A DNA stretch of 64,000 nt from Lachnospiraceae bacterium MD308 (GTDB lineage Bacteria; Bacillota; Clostridia; Lachnospirales; Lachnospiraceae): positions 166,184 through 230,183 of the forward strand of contig KE159797.1 in assembly GCA_000403475.2 (NCBI GenBank), given 5' to 3'. Shown here piece after piece: positions 12,406 through 19,688 of the stretch (position 1 is its first letter; every line of letters begins with the position of its first letter). A program made the position numbers and the translations under genes. The notes beneath the pieces are model-generated. The model had not been told where the DNA came from. It worked only from the letters and a program-made list of their open reading frames with translations, and searched no databases.

Positions 12406-13926
12406 TTACTCCATCGCCCTCGCTTTACTGATTGCCTCATTAATCTTAGTACCATCCTGCGTAGCTATTGCACCGCTTACTACTCCGGATGCCCTGCCAT
12501 TGTCCGATGCTGTCCCCACCATGATAATCTCATTCGATTTTTGGTATGTACTGTTGTTAATCACGTCACGGCTGACTTCTTTTCCATCCTGTTTGACAAT
12601 CTTCCACAATCTGGCAGTCTTTCCTGTATGGGGACTTCCCTCATACTTCATGGAACCTAATGATGCTTCCGGGTCTTCTTTATAAGTCCTGCCGTACTCT
12701 TCTGTCTCCGTCACTTCACTCTCGTACTCTACGGTCCTTCCCTTTTTGCGCGTATCTTTACCATAAATCGTAAATTTAAGCTGACCGTCGTCATCAATTC
12801 CGCCTTCTATATAGACCGGCGTATCATAAGTGTTCTTAAACTTAAAGTCCTTGACGTCACCGGCAATTGCCGCATCTCTCGATGGATCAATATAAGACAC
12901 CAGCATAGAATGCGGAAACCGCTCAGTAACCTCAAGCTCTGCAAACAGCACTGCATTATATAATGTCGTAGACACCTGGCAGATTCCTCCGCCATACGTC
13001 TCTACCACCTGTCCATTCTCATATGAGCCCGCCGCCACATATCCATGCTCTTTGTCATAAGGAGCCGTCACATCATGTACAGAGATCTCTTCTCCCGGCG
13101 CAAGCACTGTACCGTCAATCTTCTCCACGCCTGTCTTCAAATTCTGAAGCCGTTCGCCTCCTCCTGCATCTGTAGAGTAGGAGCCCAGTTCATCCTTCAC
13201 AGATTCTAAATCATCGGCTTTTACCGTAGGCTTTTCATCTCTCAGCACCATCTCAATCTCAAAATCTTTGCGATTCCACCCACTGTTCAGATGGTTAGAA
13301 ATAGCTGCTGCGGATTTGTCAATGTCTATTGTCTTCCCCTGCTTTTCTGCAATTATTTTAAATTCTTTTCCCTTTCGCTCCATGGTTGCGTTCTGCGCGT
13401 GGTCTGTCAACGGAACAATCCGCTCATCCATGACCTTCTTTACCTGTTTTTTGCTCAAAGTATAGTTCTCTTTGAAAACCTTCTTTTCTCCAGAAAGCTT
13501 CTTTAGCTTCCAGAATCTCTGCCACAGGCTCCCTGTCTTTCCATAATCGAAAGCCGTCTTGATCTGCCTCTTCAAATCTTTATAGCCCAGTCCCAGTTCC
13601 TCTAAAGTCGCGGATTCCTCCTTCTCTCCCACCTGCATCACTACGGATGCCTGTCTGCCGGAAGACAGATGCTCTTCCATCATCTTTTCCACTTCCTTTT
13701 TTGTCATCCCCGACACATCAAATGAACCGATAAAGACATTCCCGCAAAACTTATCCGTAGGATATCTCGAGACAAACTTTTGAAAAAACATGTAGGAAAC
13801 GGCCAGCACTAAAATAGAGCAAAACAACAAGAGACTAAAAAGAACCTGCATTCTTCTGCGTCTCTGAATTCTCCGCCTTCTGCTCCGTCTTCTGCTGGAA
13901 CTGCTGTTATGCCGCCTCTGTTCCAT
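12406..13926 (-). CDS. VanW-domain membrane-anchored protein
   Basis: A 506-residue protein with an Arg-rich cytoplasmic tail (about residues 1-26), one transmembrane helix (about 27-48), a peptidoglycan-binding-like domain (FIGSFDVSGMTKKEVEKMM), and a VanW domain marked by YGGGICQVSTTLYNAVLFAEL, followed by a basic/acidic C-terminal part. Such proteins are common in Clostridia and thought to act at the cell wall; the biochemical role is not established. It starts the vanW-hypE-like-trmL group. Confidence 0.88.
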   Translation of the reverse strand: MEQRRHNSSSSRRRSRRRRIQRRRRMQVLFSLLLFCSILVLAVSYMFFQKFVSRYPTDKFCGNVFIGSFDVSGMTKKEVEKMMEEHLSSGRQASVVMQVGEKEESATLEELGLGYKDLKRQIKTAFDYGKTGSLWQRFWKLKKLSGEKKVFKENYTLSKKQVKKVMDERIVPLTDHAQNATMERKGKEFKIIAEKQGKTIDIDKSAAAISNHLNSGWNRKDFEIEMVLRDEKPTVKADDLESVKDELGSYSTDAGGGERLQNLKTGVEKIDGTVLAPGEEISVHDVTAPYDKEHGYVAAGSYENGQVVETYGGGICQVSTTLYNAVLFAELEVTERFPHSMLVSYIDPSRDAAIAGDVKDFKFKNTYDTPVYIEGGIDDDGQLKFTIYGKDTRKKGRTVEYESEVTETEEYGRTYKEDPEASLGSMKYEGSPHTGKTARLWKIVKQDGKEVSRDVINNSTYQKSNEIIMVGTASDNGRASGVVSGAIATQDGTKINEAISKARAME

Positions 13927-13968
13927 ATCCCTTTCTCATTCCTTCTGTCAGTTATTACGCCGCTGTTC

Positions 13969-14070
13969 TTATCCTAAAATCGGCAGGATGCTTGTCGCAA
14001 CCATCGCCACTATAACTACCATAACTACAATTGCTATAATCCGTCTTGTCTTTTTATCATTAAAATTCAT
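13969..14070 (-). CDS. Small single-helix membrane peptide (33 residues)
   Basis: A short gene starting ATG 14070 behind AGAAGG. The product begins MNFNDKKTRRII, then has one hydrophobic helix to the end (VVMVVIVAMVATSILPILG). The positive N-terminus predicts an inside-facing tail. Similar NDKKTR-start peptides are widespread in Clostridia, but I know of no assigned function. It stands between the VanW and radical SAM genes. Confidence 0.7.
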   Translation of the reverse strand: MNFNDKKTRRIIAIVVMVVIVAMVATSILPILG

Positions 14071-14179
14071 CTTTTCTTACCTTCTTCTAAAAATATATTT
14101 ATCATTTTATACTCTTTAAACGCTTATTACAAGAAAGCAATTGTTAATAATATTTAAAATATATTACAATATCTTTTCT

Positions 14180-15874
14180 CTAAATTATAATCTCACAAGT
14201 GTACGCCTCATAGTTTATCGGGTTTCTATGCATATAATCAAATAACACCGTTTTATTCAGCACCGGAAAATACTCCAAATGTGTCATCTTGCGCATCTGA
14301 TTTTTATCATATGCCTCATAACCTTTCAAATATCTGTGCCGTATCACTTCTTCTTCATAAAATTGCCGCATTTTCTCTTTTCCGAGAGCATTTTTCCCCG
14401 CAAAAATCGGCCTCGTCTTAGCGTTCTCCCTCAGATAATAATCATAAACCAAAAGCTCTTTAAAGGTCTCTGCCTGCCCGCAGATATCATCGATAAAACC
14501 AAGTAAAATCTCATATCTCGCACTTCTTTTATGCTGAATATGGCAAAGATTATTTTTCTTGTAATATTGCCATAAGCCTTCAAACATATAAAAGGGAGAA
14601 GACACCTTCTTTTCTAATGCAGATAATGTATGTTCAAACTGTCTGCTGTTATAATAGACCTCCACCATCTCTTCAATGCCTTTTAGCTTTTGCACATCTC
14701 TGTAAGACAGCCATTTGGTGTACAGCACTTCATAAGGAGGCTCACTTTTACAGGCCAATTCATACTCGCCCTTTTTTTCTTCCATATAAGAGCCCTTTAA
14801 AACTTTCAGAAACCCTAACTGAAGCTGGTGAGGCTTCAAAGCATAGACATCATCAAAGGACTTAGAAAAGCTTTCCATATCTTCAAAAGGAAGCCCTGCG
14901 ATCAAATCCAAATGCTGATGGATATTTCCCATATTCTGTATGGTTCTGACAATCTGTGAAACTTTTTGGAAATCCATTGTTCTTTTGATTTCCCTTATCG
15001 TTTTTTCATTCGTGGACTGCACGCCAATCTCTAACTGTATCAGCCCCGGCCGCATCGTCTTTATCAATGCAAGCGCTTCTTCATTCAGCAAATCCGCTGC
15101 TATCTCAAAATGAAAATTCGTAATGCCGTTATCATGTTCTGCGATATACTTCCAAATCTCCATCGCATGATTGCGGCTGCAATTAAAAGTCCGGTCAACG
15201 AACTTTACTTGCGGCACCTCTTTCTTTAAGAAAACGCCAAGCTCCTGCTTTACAATCGGAAGGCTCCTGAATCTCAACCTCTTATCAACAGAAGAAAGAC
15301 AATAACTACAGGAAAACGGACATCCCCTGCTTGTCTCATAATAAATAATCTTATGCTCGAACGCTTCTATATCCTCATAGATAAACGGAACCTCATCTAA
15401 ATTTATCGGCTCACGCCATGTATTTTCACAAATCGTCCCATCCTCACCTCGAAACGTAATACCCTCAATATCTTCAAGCGCACTGCCCCCGCACAACTCA
15501 GCAAAGGTAAGCTCCCCTTCCCCCCGCATCACTCCCTTCACTTCCGGAAGCTGCATAAGAATATCTTCGGCATCATAAGATACTTCCGGGCCTCCAAGCC
15601 AGAACACTGTATCGGGACAGACTTTTCCAAGCTCGCGCACAACAGACTTCACATAATCAATATTCCAGATGTAACAAGAAAAACACACCATATCCGCCGC
15701 CTTTTCATAGATATCTCTCAGGATATCATCCTTCTGCTGATTAATGGTATATTCTGCAATTTCAATCTCAAGCTCCCTTCTATGCACATGCTTTTGGGCA
15801 TATGCACGCAGAGTATGTACCGCAAGGTTGGAATGTATATATTTGGCGTTGATAGCGACAAGTAATATCTTCAT
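14180..15874 (-). CDS. B12-binding-domain radical SAM protein (DUF4080 type)
   Basis: A 564-residue enzyme: cobalamin-binding-like N-terminal domain (KILLVAINAKYIHSNLAVHT, WLGGPEVSYD), a radical SAM core with the cluster motif CPFSCSYC in SRGCPFSCSYCLSS, and a C-terminal DUF4080 region. Proteins of this layout usually do methylations or rearrangements, but the substrate of this family is unknown. It is monocistronic. Confidence 0.88.
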   Translation of the reverse strand: MKILLVAINAKYIHSNLAVHTLRAYAQKHVHRRELEIEIAEYTINQQKDDILRDIYEKAADMVCFSCYIWNIDYVKSVVRELGKVCPDTVFWLGGPEVSYDAEDILMQLPEVKGVMRGEGELTFAELCGGSALEDIEGITFRGEDGTICENTWREPINLDEVPFIYEDIEAFEHKIIYYETSRGCPFSCSYCLSSVDKRLRFRSLPIVKQELGVFLKKEVPQVKFVDRTFNCSRNHAMEIWKYIAEHDNGITNFHFEIAADLLNEEALALIKTMRPGLIQLEIGVQSTNEKTIREIKRTMDFQKVSQIVRTIQNMGNIHQHLDLIAGLPFEDMESFSKSFDDVYALKPHQLQLGFLKVLKGSYMEEKKGEYELACKSEPPYEVLYTKWLSYRDVQKLKGIEEMVEVYYNSRQFEHTLSALEKKVSSPFYMFEGLWQYYKKNNLCHIQHKRSARYEILLGFIDDICGQAETFKELLVYDYYLRENAKTRPIFAGKNALGKEKMRQFYEEEVIRHRYLKGYEAYDKNQMRKMTHLEYFPVLNKTVLFDYMHRNPINYEAYTCEIII

Positions 15875-16058
15875 ATATTAAAGCCCCCTCTCTATTCAAA
15901 TTACCTCATTCTGTTCACAATTGCAACAAACAACTTCACTTGAATTACCGGCAATTTCTCTTTCCCTCATATTGAAGTCAGCCCCTTTTTCATGTATAAT
16001 CTACCCATAGAAAGAAACACTTTTTCTATAAACCCTAATCATGAAAGGAGGCTTTCCC

Positions 16059-16301
16059 ATGAGCACTTTAGACGAAACTATATCCATGCTCGAAGCAATG
16101 CCGGAAGATGCGAGAATCAAAGTCATGGAATTCACCCAGAAACTGTTCACATCCAGGAAACCCGCAAACCCATTCGTCCCGGCCAGTCAGGAGCAGATCC
16201 TTTCCGACCTTGCCGAATCGCGCCAGCAGATTTCCGATGGCAAAGGCCTTGACATGGAAGACGCTCTGAAAAGGATGGGTAAACAGCATGGATTCATTTG
16301 A
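16059..16301 (+). CDS. Antitoxin-like protein of a broken ParE/RelE-type pair
   Basis: An 80-residue acidic/helical protein (MSTLDETISMLEAMPEDARI). AAAGGAGG precedes ATG 16059, which fixes the start downstream of a possible ATG at 16041. Its last 14 bases overlap the start of a ParE/RelE-like frame, the standard antitoxin-toxin arrangement. The toxin is truncated, leaving this as an orphan antitoxin. The precise antitoxin family was not recognised. Confidence 0.7.
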   Translation: MSTLDETISMLEAMPEDARIKVMEFTQKLFTSRKPANPFVPASQEQILSDLAESRQQISDGKGLDMEDALKRMGKQHGFI

Positions 16302-16398
16302 CGTGATCATCTCACCAAGAGCATTGTCCCAGCTAAACGAATACATTGATTACTTACAGTACACCCTGCTGAATGACCAGGCGGCCTACAATGTATGA
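16288..16398 (+). pseudogene. ParE/RelE-type toxin, truncated after 36 residues
   Basis: The frame reads MDSFDVIISPRALSQLNEYI and then DYLQYTLLNDQAAYNV before a stop. This is the N-terminal third of a ParE-family toxin of about 95-100 residues. Homology ends at about 16395, where an unrelated antisense gene fragment begins, so this is a rearrangement breakpoint rather than a point mutation. The missing strands contain the active centre. Confidence 0.8.
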
Positions 16399-16816
16399 CT
16401 TGTCCATATATATAGTCAATAACTTTTTTAACAAATGTATATGCTGTTTTTATACTCTCATTTTTATCAAAATACTCTTTATTTTTTACTGCACGACCAT
16501 CTATAAATTCTTGTATTTGCTTAAATCTTTTCTCTTTTACAACATCTACATTGATAAATAAGTTGTAAACATAAAGTAACGAAACAAAATCATACAAAAA
16601 CTTATTACTCAATTTGCTCTTTCTCATAGACGCACCTATTCCGTCTATATTTGAAACAAATTTTATAGACGGCTTGTTTGTTCCTTTTTGCAGTTTATTT
16701 ATCAGACAATTACTATGAGCAGTCGCATTTCTTAAATCTCTAATAGAATACAACAACTCACTATCCTTTAAACACCCCGAGTATCTCTCCGTATAATATT
16801 CACACAACTTAACCAT
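16307..16816 (-). pseudogene. C-terminal fragment of an Abi_2 (AbiD/AbiF-like) protein
   Basis: An open frame of 169 residues whose first ~140 resemble the C-terminal half of Abi_2 abortive-infection proteins (YSIRDLRNATAHSNCLINK, the conserved R-N-x-x-x-H region, and KFLYDFVSLLYVYN). The N-terminal half is missing: a stop codon lies directly upstream and sequence identity changes at the junction near 16816. Its last ~27 residues are read from the antisense of the broken parE gene and are not native. Probably non-functional. Confidence 0.65.
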
Positions 16817-16905
16817 ATCTCATTAATTATATTTGTACATAAGCAATTATTTTAATTATAGCAACAGTTTGTCAGTTACTTGTTAGTTATGTGTCAGTTA
16901 TCCAT
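16816..16905 (-). repeat. Cassette-junction site 1 (three phased repeats plus weak core)
   Basis: On the minus strand, three 11-bp-phased copies of the type ATAACTGACAC/ATAACTAACAA/GTAACTGACAA lie at about 16870-16902, followed 48 nt later by TGAGATATGG at the boundary where the Abi fragment begins. It resembles the sites near 18683 and 19565, though its core is the weakest match. Confidence 0.5.
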
Positions 16906-16933
16906 AATGATTTATAAAATCACACGTTGATTT

Positions 16934-17500
16934 TTACTCCATATCTGCCACAAATTTTTCATACCACTTCGGCACATTATGCGAAACCCTAACCGGGTTT
17001 CCATTCTTATATATTGCAAACCTGCGAAATTCTATTGTGTTATCATAGAATACTGTCAGATTGCTTTCCGGCAAAACCTTTTTCAAATTATCAAATGTCT
17101 CCGCAAATCTTCTTTCTATATCCTGCTCTGCAATACCATGACCGCCCTGTTTTATACGCCTGGCTACTCTTTCTTTTGCAATATCTGCATTCTCAACCCC
17201 GATATAATGCAGTTCTATAAAATATCCTCTTTTCTTTGCTTTTGCTATATTGCTTAAAATGGATTTCCCACATAATGTAGTCTCCTGATTAAATGTAATG
17301 CCCTCATCAAAATATCTGGCAATTTTCCTTACCGCCATTTTTCCCGCAGTCATAACGTCGATCATATTTCTCCAATCGCCAAATTCTCTCAATATTTCAT
17401 CTGTATTCACTCTTGGTATGTCATGCAGACTTTGCAATGACTGATACAAAGTTGATTTACCTGCCCCATTGACTCCTGCTACTAAAATATATTTTTTCAC
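16934..17500 (-). CDS. Zeta-toxin-like P-loop kinase
   Basis: A 188-residue P-loop protein with Walker A GVNGAGKST at residues 9-17, NTDE near residue 32 (catalytic-aspartate region), FNQETTL and the R-rich lid VARRIKQGGHG. This matches small zeta-toxin-like kinases, a family in which characterised members phosphorylate UDP-amino sugars. It begins with GTG overlapping the stop of a 59-residue gene (TAGTG), typical of a toxin-antitoxin pair. Toxicity here is inferred. Confidence 0.75.
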   Translation of the reverse strand: MKKYILVAGVNGAGKSTLYQSLQSLHDIPRVNTDEILREFGDWRNMIDVMTAGKMAVRKIARYFDEGITFNQETTLCGKSILSNIAKAKKRGYFIELHYIGVENADIAKERVARRIKQGGHGIAEQDIERRFAETFDNLKKVLPESNLTVFYDNTIEFRRFAIYKNGNPVRVSHNVPKWYEKFVADME

Positions 17501-17679
17501 TAAAAGAGATTCCTTTCGATTACCTGCCTCTGCTTCTTTTGCAGTAGAAAATCGCCAACCATTTCATAAAAATTTCTTTGTTCTTCCGTTTCGGCCTCCA
17601 GTACAAGCTGTAAAGTGTCTTCCGGCTGCAGTTTTTGTATATCTTCATAGATTTTTTCATACTTTTTAACATCACACAT
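17500..17679 (-). CDS. Small partner of the zeta-like kinase, candidate antitoxin
   Basis: A 59-residue gene starting ATG 17679 behind GGAGGTG. The product (MCDVKKYEKIYEDIQKLQPE, ending QRQVIERNLF) is charged, helical and has no known motif I recognise. Its stop shares a base with the kinase start, so the two are translated together. Position and size fit an antitoxin, but this is context only. Confidence 0.65.
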   Translation of the reverse strand: MCDVKKYEKIYEDIQKLQPEDTLQLVLEAETEEQRNFYEMVGDFLLQKKQRQVIERNLF

Positions 17680-17745
17680 AACAACACCTCCATAGTTCGT
17701 ATTACATTAAATTTATTATACCCCTATTTTCTTGAAAAGTTAAGA

Positions 17746-17770
17746 TAAAAACTCCGCAGGAAAACCTGCG
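17746..17770 (-). terminator. Terminator after the toxN-like gene
   Basis: Inverted repeat CGCAGG-TTTT-CCTGCG (17755-17770), followed on the minus strand by GAGTTTTTATC. It lies about 30 nt beyond the rpsI-like core at the end of the toxN-like gene. Confidence 0.75.
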
Positions 17771-17805
17771 AAGGCCATATTCTTGAATCTGTATAATTTT
17801 TCTGC

Positions 17806-18252
17806 CTATCTCAAGAGAAAATTCCAGAGAATTATTTTTTCTTGATTTTTACGAATAAAAATGATTTCATTCTGCACCAAATCTTTATATGTACAATCTT
17901 GCTTGTTTTCGATGTCATAAAGCAGAAGCTCTGATTGCGGGACAGGTATCATATGACTGATTCGTAAAGTTCCCTTTAACTCTTTCTGTCCCTTTGAATT
18001 TTTCACTACAATCCTCATAATCGGAACAATGCTCTTTCTAATCACTTTTTTCTCACTGGCAATCTGATAATCCGATTCTTTGGGCGAAGACATCGGTATA
18101 TAATAATGATAGTTTTCCAAACATATCACTGTGACAACATACTTTCGAGTATGAATTCTCGTCGTTTCCTTATTGGAATATACATTTGGGAACACTTTCC
18201 GCAAATATTCTATATATTCATCTGACATACTATACAGTTTAAATTCTTCCAT
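17806..18252 (-). CDS. Type III toxin, ToxN/AbiQ-family endoribonuclease
   Basis: A 148-residue protein matching ToxN/AbiQ: start FKLYSMSDEYIEYLRKV, central YYIPMSSPKESDY, and the conserved core ISHMIPVPQSELLLYDI followed by YKDLVQNEIIFIRKNQEKI. Members are sequence-specific RNases held inactive by a repeat RNA encoded just upstream; 38-nt repeats are present there. Family members usually have about 160-175 residues; this one ends early as NFLLR, where the DNA turns into the rpsI-like junction sequence. The C-terminal helix may therefore be lost or replaced, so activity is uncertain. Confidence 0.82.
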   Translation of the reverse strand: MEEFKLYSMSDEYIEYLRKVFPNVYSNKETTRIHTRKYVVTVICLENYHYYIPMSSPKESDYQIASEKKVIRKSIVPIMRIVVKNSKGQKELKGTLRISHMIPVPQSELLLYDIENKQDCTYKDLVQNEIIFIRKNQEKIILWNFLLR

Positions 18253-18265
18253 CCTATCCCTTTCT

Positions 18266-18292
18266 AAAAAAACAAGGGAGCATTACTGCTCC
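18266..18292 (-). terminator. Terminator between ToxI-like repeats and toxN-like gene
   Basis: GGAGCA-GTAA-TGCTCC hairpin (18277-18292 region) followed on the minus strand by TTGTTTTTTT. A leaky terminator between antitoxin RNA and toxin gene is the standard type III layout and sets RNA excess over toxin mRNA. Confidence 0.85.
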
Positions 18293-18296
18293 TTAT

Positions 18297-18351
18297 GAGT
18301 TTAAAATCTCCCACTATCTGGCAGGGACTCTCCCGAGTTTATAATCTTCCA
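18297..18351 (-). ncRNA. ToxI-like antitoxin RNA, 1.4 repeats
   Basis: One complete 38-nt repeat (18297-18334; minus-strand start GGGAGAGTCCCTGCC) preceded by a partial copy (18335-18351, GGAAGATTATAAACTC). The full unit is identical to a unit at 19369-19406. In type III systems each repeat folds as a pseudoknot that binds one toxin. Having only 1.4 repeats is few, so this locus may have lost copies. Confidence 0.7.
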
Positions 18352-18358
18352 TACCCAT

Positions 18359-18453
18359 ATGATTTTATTGTGTTGCATACCATCTACCACAACCATTGCC
18401 CTGCATTCTAATTTATTGTCACAGATATTTTTTTCCCAAGCGATTCCGCTATT
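18359..18453 (-). repeat. 95-bp duplicate of the higA 3' end
   Basis: This stretch repeats 19640-19734 with few differences: it contains the last 15 codons of a higA-like gene (reading IAESLGKKISVTIN then stop) plus about 50 nt downstream. It has no start or upstream coding part, so it is a remnant. It lies immediately upstream of the ToxI-like repeats. Confidence 0.85.
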
Positions 18454-18454
18454 C

Positions 18455-18485
18455 AAAAAATGTGGGAAGTTATACAACTTCCCAC
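18455..18485 (-). terminator. Hairpin terminator or attenuator upstream of ToxI
   Basis: A perfect 10-bp stem GTGGGAAGTT/AACTTCCCAC (18462-18471, 18476-18485) followed on the minus strand by ATTTTTTG. A TATAAT box on the same strand lies at 18570-18575, so transcripts starting there meet this hairpin before the ToxI repeats. Confidence 0.65.
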
Positions 18486-18621
18486 TCGTTAATGTTCATC
18501 TCTTTATGGATTAATTACCGAAGGTTAATGGAGACCTTCACTTTAAATTCAACTGAATTTCTTACTTATATTATACTCATTTTGTGCTAAATATCTACTG
18601 GCATTTTCTACAAAAATCAGA

Positions 18622-18652
18622 TAAAATCCCCAAAACGCATAAGTTCTGGGGA
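18622..18652 (-). terminator. Terminator following junction site at 18683
   Basis: Inverted repeat ATCCCCAGAAC/GTTTTGGGGAT (one mismatch) followed by T-rich sequence on the minus strand, about 30 nt after the rpsI-like core. Confidence 0.65.
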
Positions 18653-18682
18653 TTGAAATACATATTTGATATTCCGTTTGCC

Positions 18683-18754
18683 TATCTCTTGGAGAATTCC
18701 GAACGCCATAAATACGCTATTTTTAAGCTGATTGTCAGTTATGTGTTCGTTACC
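18683..18754 (-). repeat. Cassette-junction site 3 (phased repeats, 44-nt gap, rpsI-like core)
   Basis: On the minus strand: GTAACGAACAC and ATAACTGACAA in 11-bp phase (to 18733), a 44-nt gap, then GGAATTCTCCAAGAGATAGGC. The core matches the rpsI 3' end (TCTCTAAGAGATAAGC) and even keeps the frame FSKR-stop. Confidence 0.7.
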
Positions 18755-18796
18755 CATATACGCTCATATGTGCGCATACTGTCAGCAAACCATATA

Positions 18797-19093
18797 TTAT
18801 GCTATCTTTTCCACCGCCATCGGTAACTCATACAGTGTGTCCGGGTCAAAATCCAAACATTTCGTATTATCTCGGCTCCCCCCCCCCCCCCCCCCGATAT
18901 CCCATGCCAATGTATCATTCATCACTGTACAGGCTTCTTTAAAAACAGTGATATCTTTCACTGGACGAAATGCCTCTTTCTCAATCATTTGAGTCATATC
19001 ATAACATACGATTTTACCATCTTCAAAGTACACATATACCGAATAATTTTCCATTGGTATTACCTGCACAACCTTTGGAAACATAACATTCAC
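18797..19093 (-). CDS. DUF2442 protein interrupted by a poly-glycine (poly-G) tract
   Basis: A 98-residue protein of the DUF2442 family (VVQVIPMENYSVYVYFEDGK at the start, CLDFDPDTLYELP near the end), which commonly sits behind DUF4160 as a presumed toxin-antitoxin-like pair. An 18-nt G run (minus strand) codes for six glycines between TLAWDI and SRDNTKCL, where the family normally has only a short turn. Any length change not divisible by three would truncate the protein. The upstream DUF4160 partner is broken. Confidence 0.78.
   Translation of the reverse strand: MNVMFPKVVQVIPMENYSVYVYFEDGKIVCYDMTQMIEKEAFRPVKDITVFKEACTVMNDTLAWDIGGGGGGSRDNTKCLDFDPDTLYELPMAVEKIA
18878..18895. repeat. 18-bp C/G homopolymer inside the DUF2442 gene
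   Basis: Eighteen consecutive C on the plus strand. Such tracts slip readily in replication and sequencing; the true length may vary within the population. Confidence 0.9.
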
Positions 19094-19100
19094 CTCACTT

Positions 19101-19271
19101 TTAAACTAACGGATTGATTCGGTTCATCGGTTTTCCATCCTTTGATAATTCCCAATTCTGCATCAGCTCATCCTGATGTAAAACACACCATGCCAAAATC
19201 AATTTGAGTTGCCGTGATGGCAATGCACCTTTTATACACCTTGCTGCATCAATTTCAATAATCGCCTTATT
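19101..19271 (-). pseudogene. DUF4160 protein, N-terminally truncated
   Basis: A frame without a start codon, reading AIIEIDAARCIKGALPSRQL then LKLILAWCVLHQDELMQNWE and ending MNRINPLV. This is the C-terminal two thirds of a DUF4160 protein. A TGA lies just upstream, next to a palindrome and the orphan ToxI-like RNA, so the 5' part was replaced. It lies 7 nt before the DUF2442 gene. Confidence 0.8.
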
Positions 19272-19281
19272 TCATTCTATA

Positions 19282-19305
19282 GCATATATAGTTGACTATA
19301 TATGC
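19282..19305. repeat. Perfect 10-bp palindrome at the DUF4160 breakpoint
   Basis: GCATATATAG-TTGA-CTATATATGC. It lies between the orphan ToxI-like terminator and the DUF4160 remnant and may be an operator or a mark of the rearrangement. Confidence 0.6.
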
Positions 19306-19336
19306 TTGACAATATAAGTTTACCACAGTTATCGCC

Positions 19337-19365
19337 TAAAAAAATAAGGGAGCATTACCGCTCCC
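19337..19365 (-). terminator. Terminator of the orphan ToxI-like RNA
   Basis: GGGAGC-GGTAAT-GCTCCC hairpin (19348-19365) followed on the minus strand by TTATTTTTTT. It closely resembles the terminator at the toxN locus. Confidence 0.85.
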
Positions 19366-19368
19366 AAT

Positions 19369-19462
19369 GAGTTTAAAATCTCCCACTATCTGGCAGGGAC
19401 TCTCCCGAGTTTAAAATCTTCCACTTATCTGGCAGGAACTCTCCAAAGATAGTTTCCTATCT
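19369..19462 (-). ncRNA. Orphan ToxI-like antitoxin RNA, two 38-nt repeats
   Basis: Two tandem 38-nt units (19369-19406 and 19407-19444). The first is identical to the unit next to the toxN-like gene; the second differs at a few positions. A good promoter lies upstream and a terminator downstream, giving an RNA of about 125 nt. No toxN follows: DUF4160/DUF2442 remnants do. It may neutralise the nearby ToxN-like toxin in trans. Confidence 0.72.
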
Positions 19463-19468
19463 GTTTTT

Positions 19469-19497
19469 ATTATATGTAATTTTTTTATAAAAATCAA
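19469..19497 (-). promoter_or_regulatory. Promoter of the orphan ToxI-like RNA
   Basis: Minus-strand TTGATT (19492-19497), 17-nt spacer, TATAAT (19469-19474). Transcription would start about 20 nt before the first repeat. Confidence 0.75.
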
Positions 19498-19564
19498 CAA
19501 AAATATTACGAAACCCCTGAAAAATAAATCGTCAGGAGTTTCATGATGCATATAAACAATTTCT

Positions 19565-19636
19565 TATCTCTTAGATAATTCCAAACCCTTATTTTCCGGC
19601 ATTTTCAAGGAATTTGTCAGTTACCTGTCACTTACC
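19565..19636 (-). repeat. Cassette-junction site 4 (phased repeats, 44-nt gap, rpsI-like core)
   Basis: On the minus strand: GTAAGTGACAG and GTAACTGACAA in 11-bp phase (to 19615), a 44-nt gap, then GGAATTATCTAAGAGATAAG. The core shares TCTAAGAGATAAG with the rpsI end. An imperfect hairpin follows at about 19505-19542. Confidence 0.72.
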
Positions 19637-19688
19637 TAAATGATTTTACAGTGTTGCATAACATCTATCACAACAATTGCCCTGCATT

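Noticed and set aside
18359..18453. Open frame reading through the higA-tail copy into the ToxI repeat (IAWEKNICDNKLECRAMVVV...)
   Set aside because: It is out of frame with the higA homology and runs through RNA repeats; judged coincidental.
18486..18520. Possible nine-codon leader peptide (MNINEWEVV) before the hairpin at 18455-18485
   Set aside because: It could form an attenuator, but no upstream conservation or regulatory codons support it; too short to claim.
19369..19444. Tandem 38-nt repeats as a mini CRISPR array
   Set aside because: No spacers separate the units, and promoter, terminator and a nearby ToxN-like gene fit a type III antitoxin RNA.
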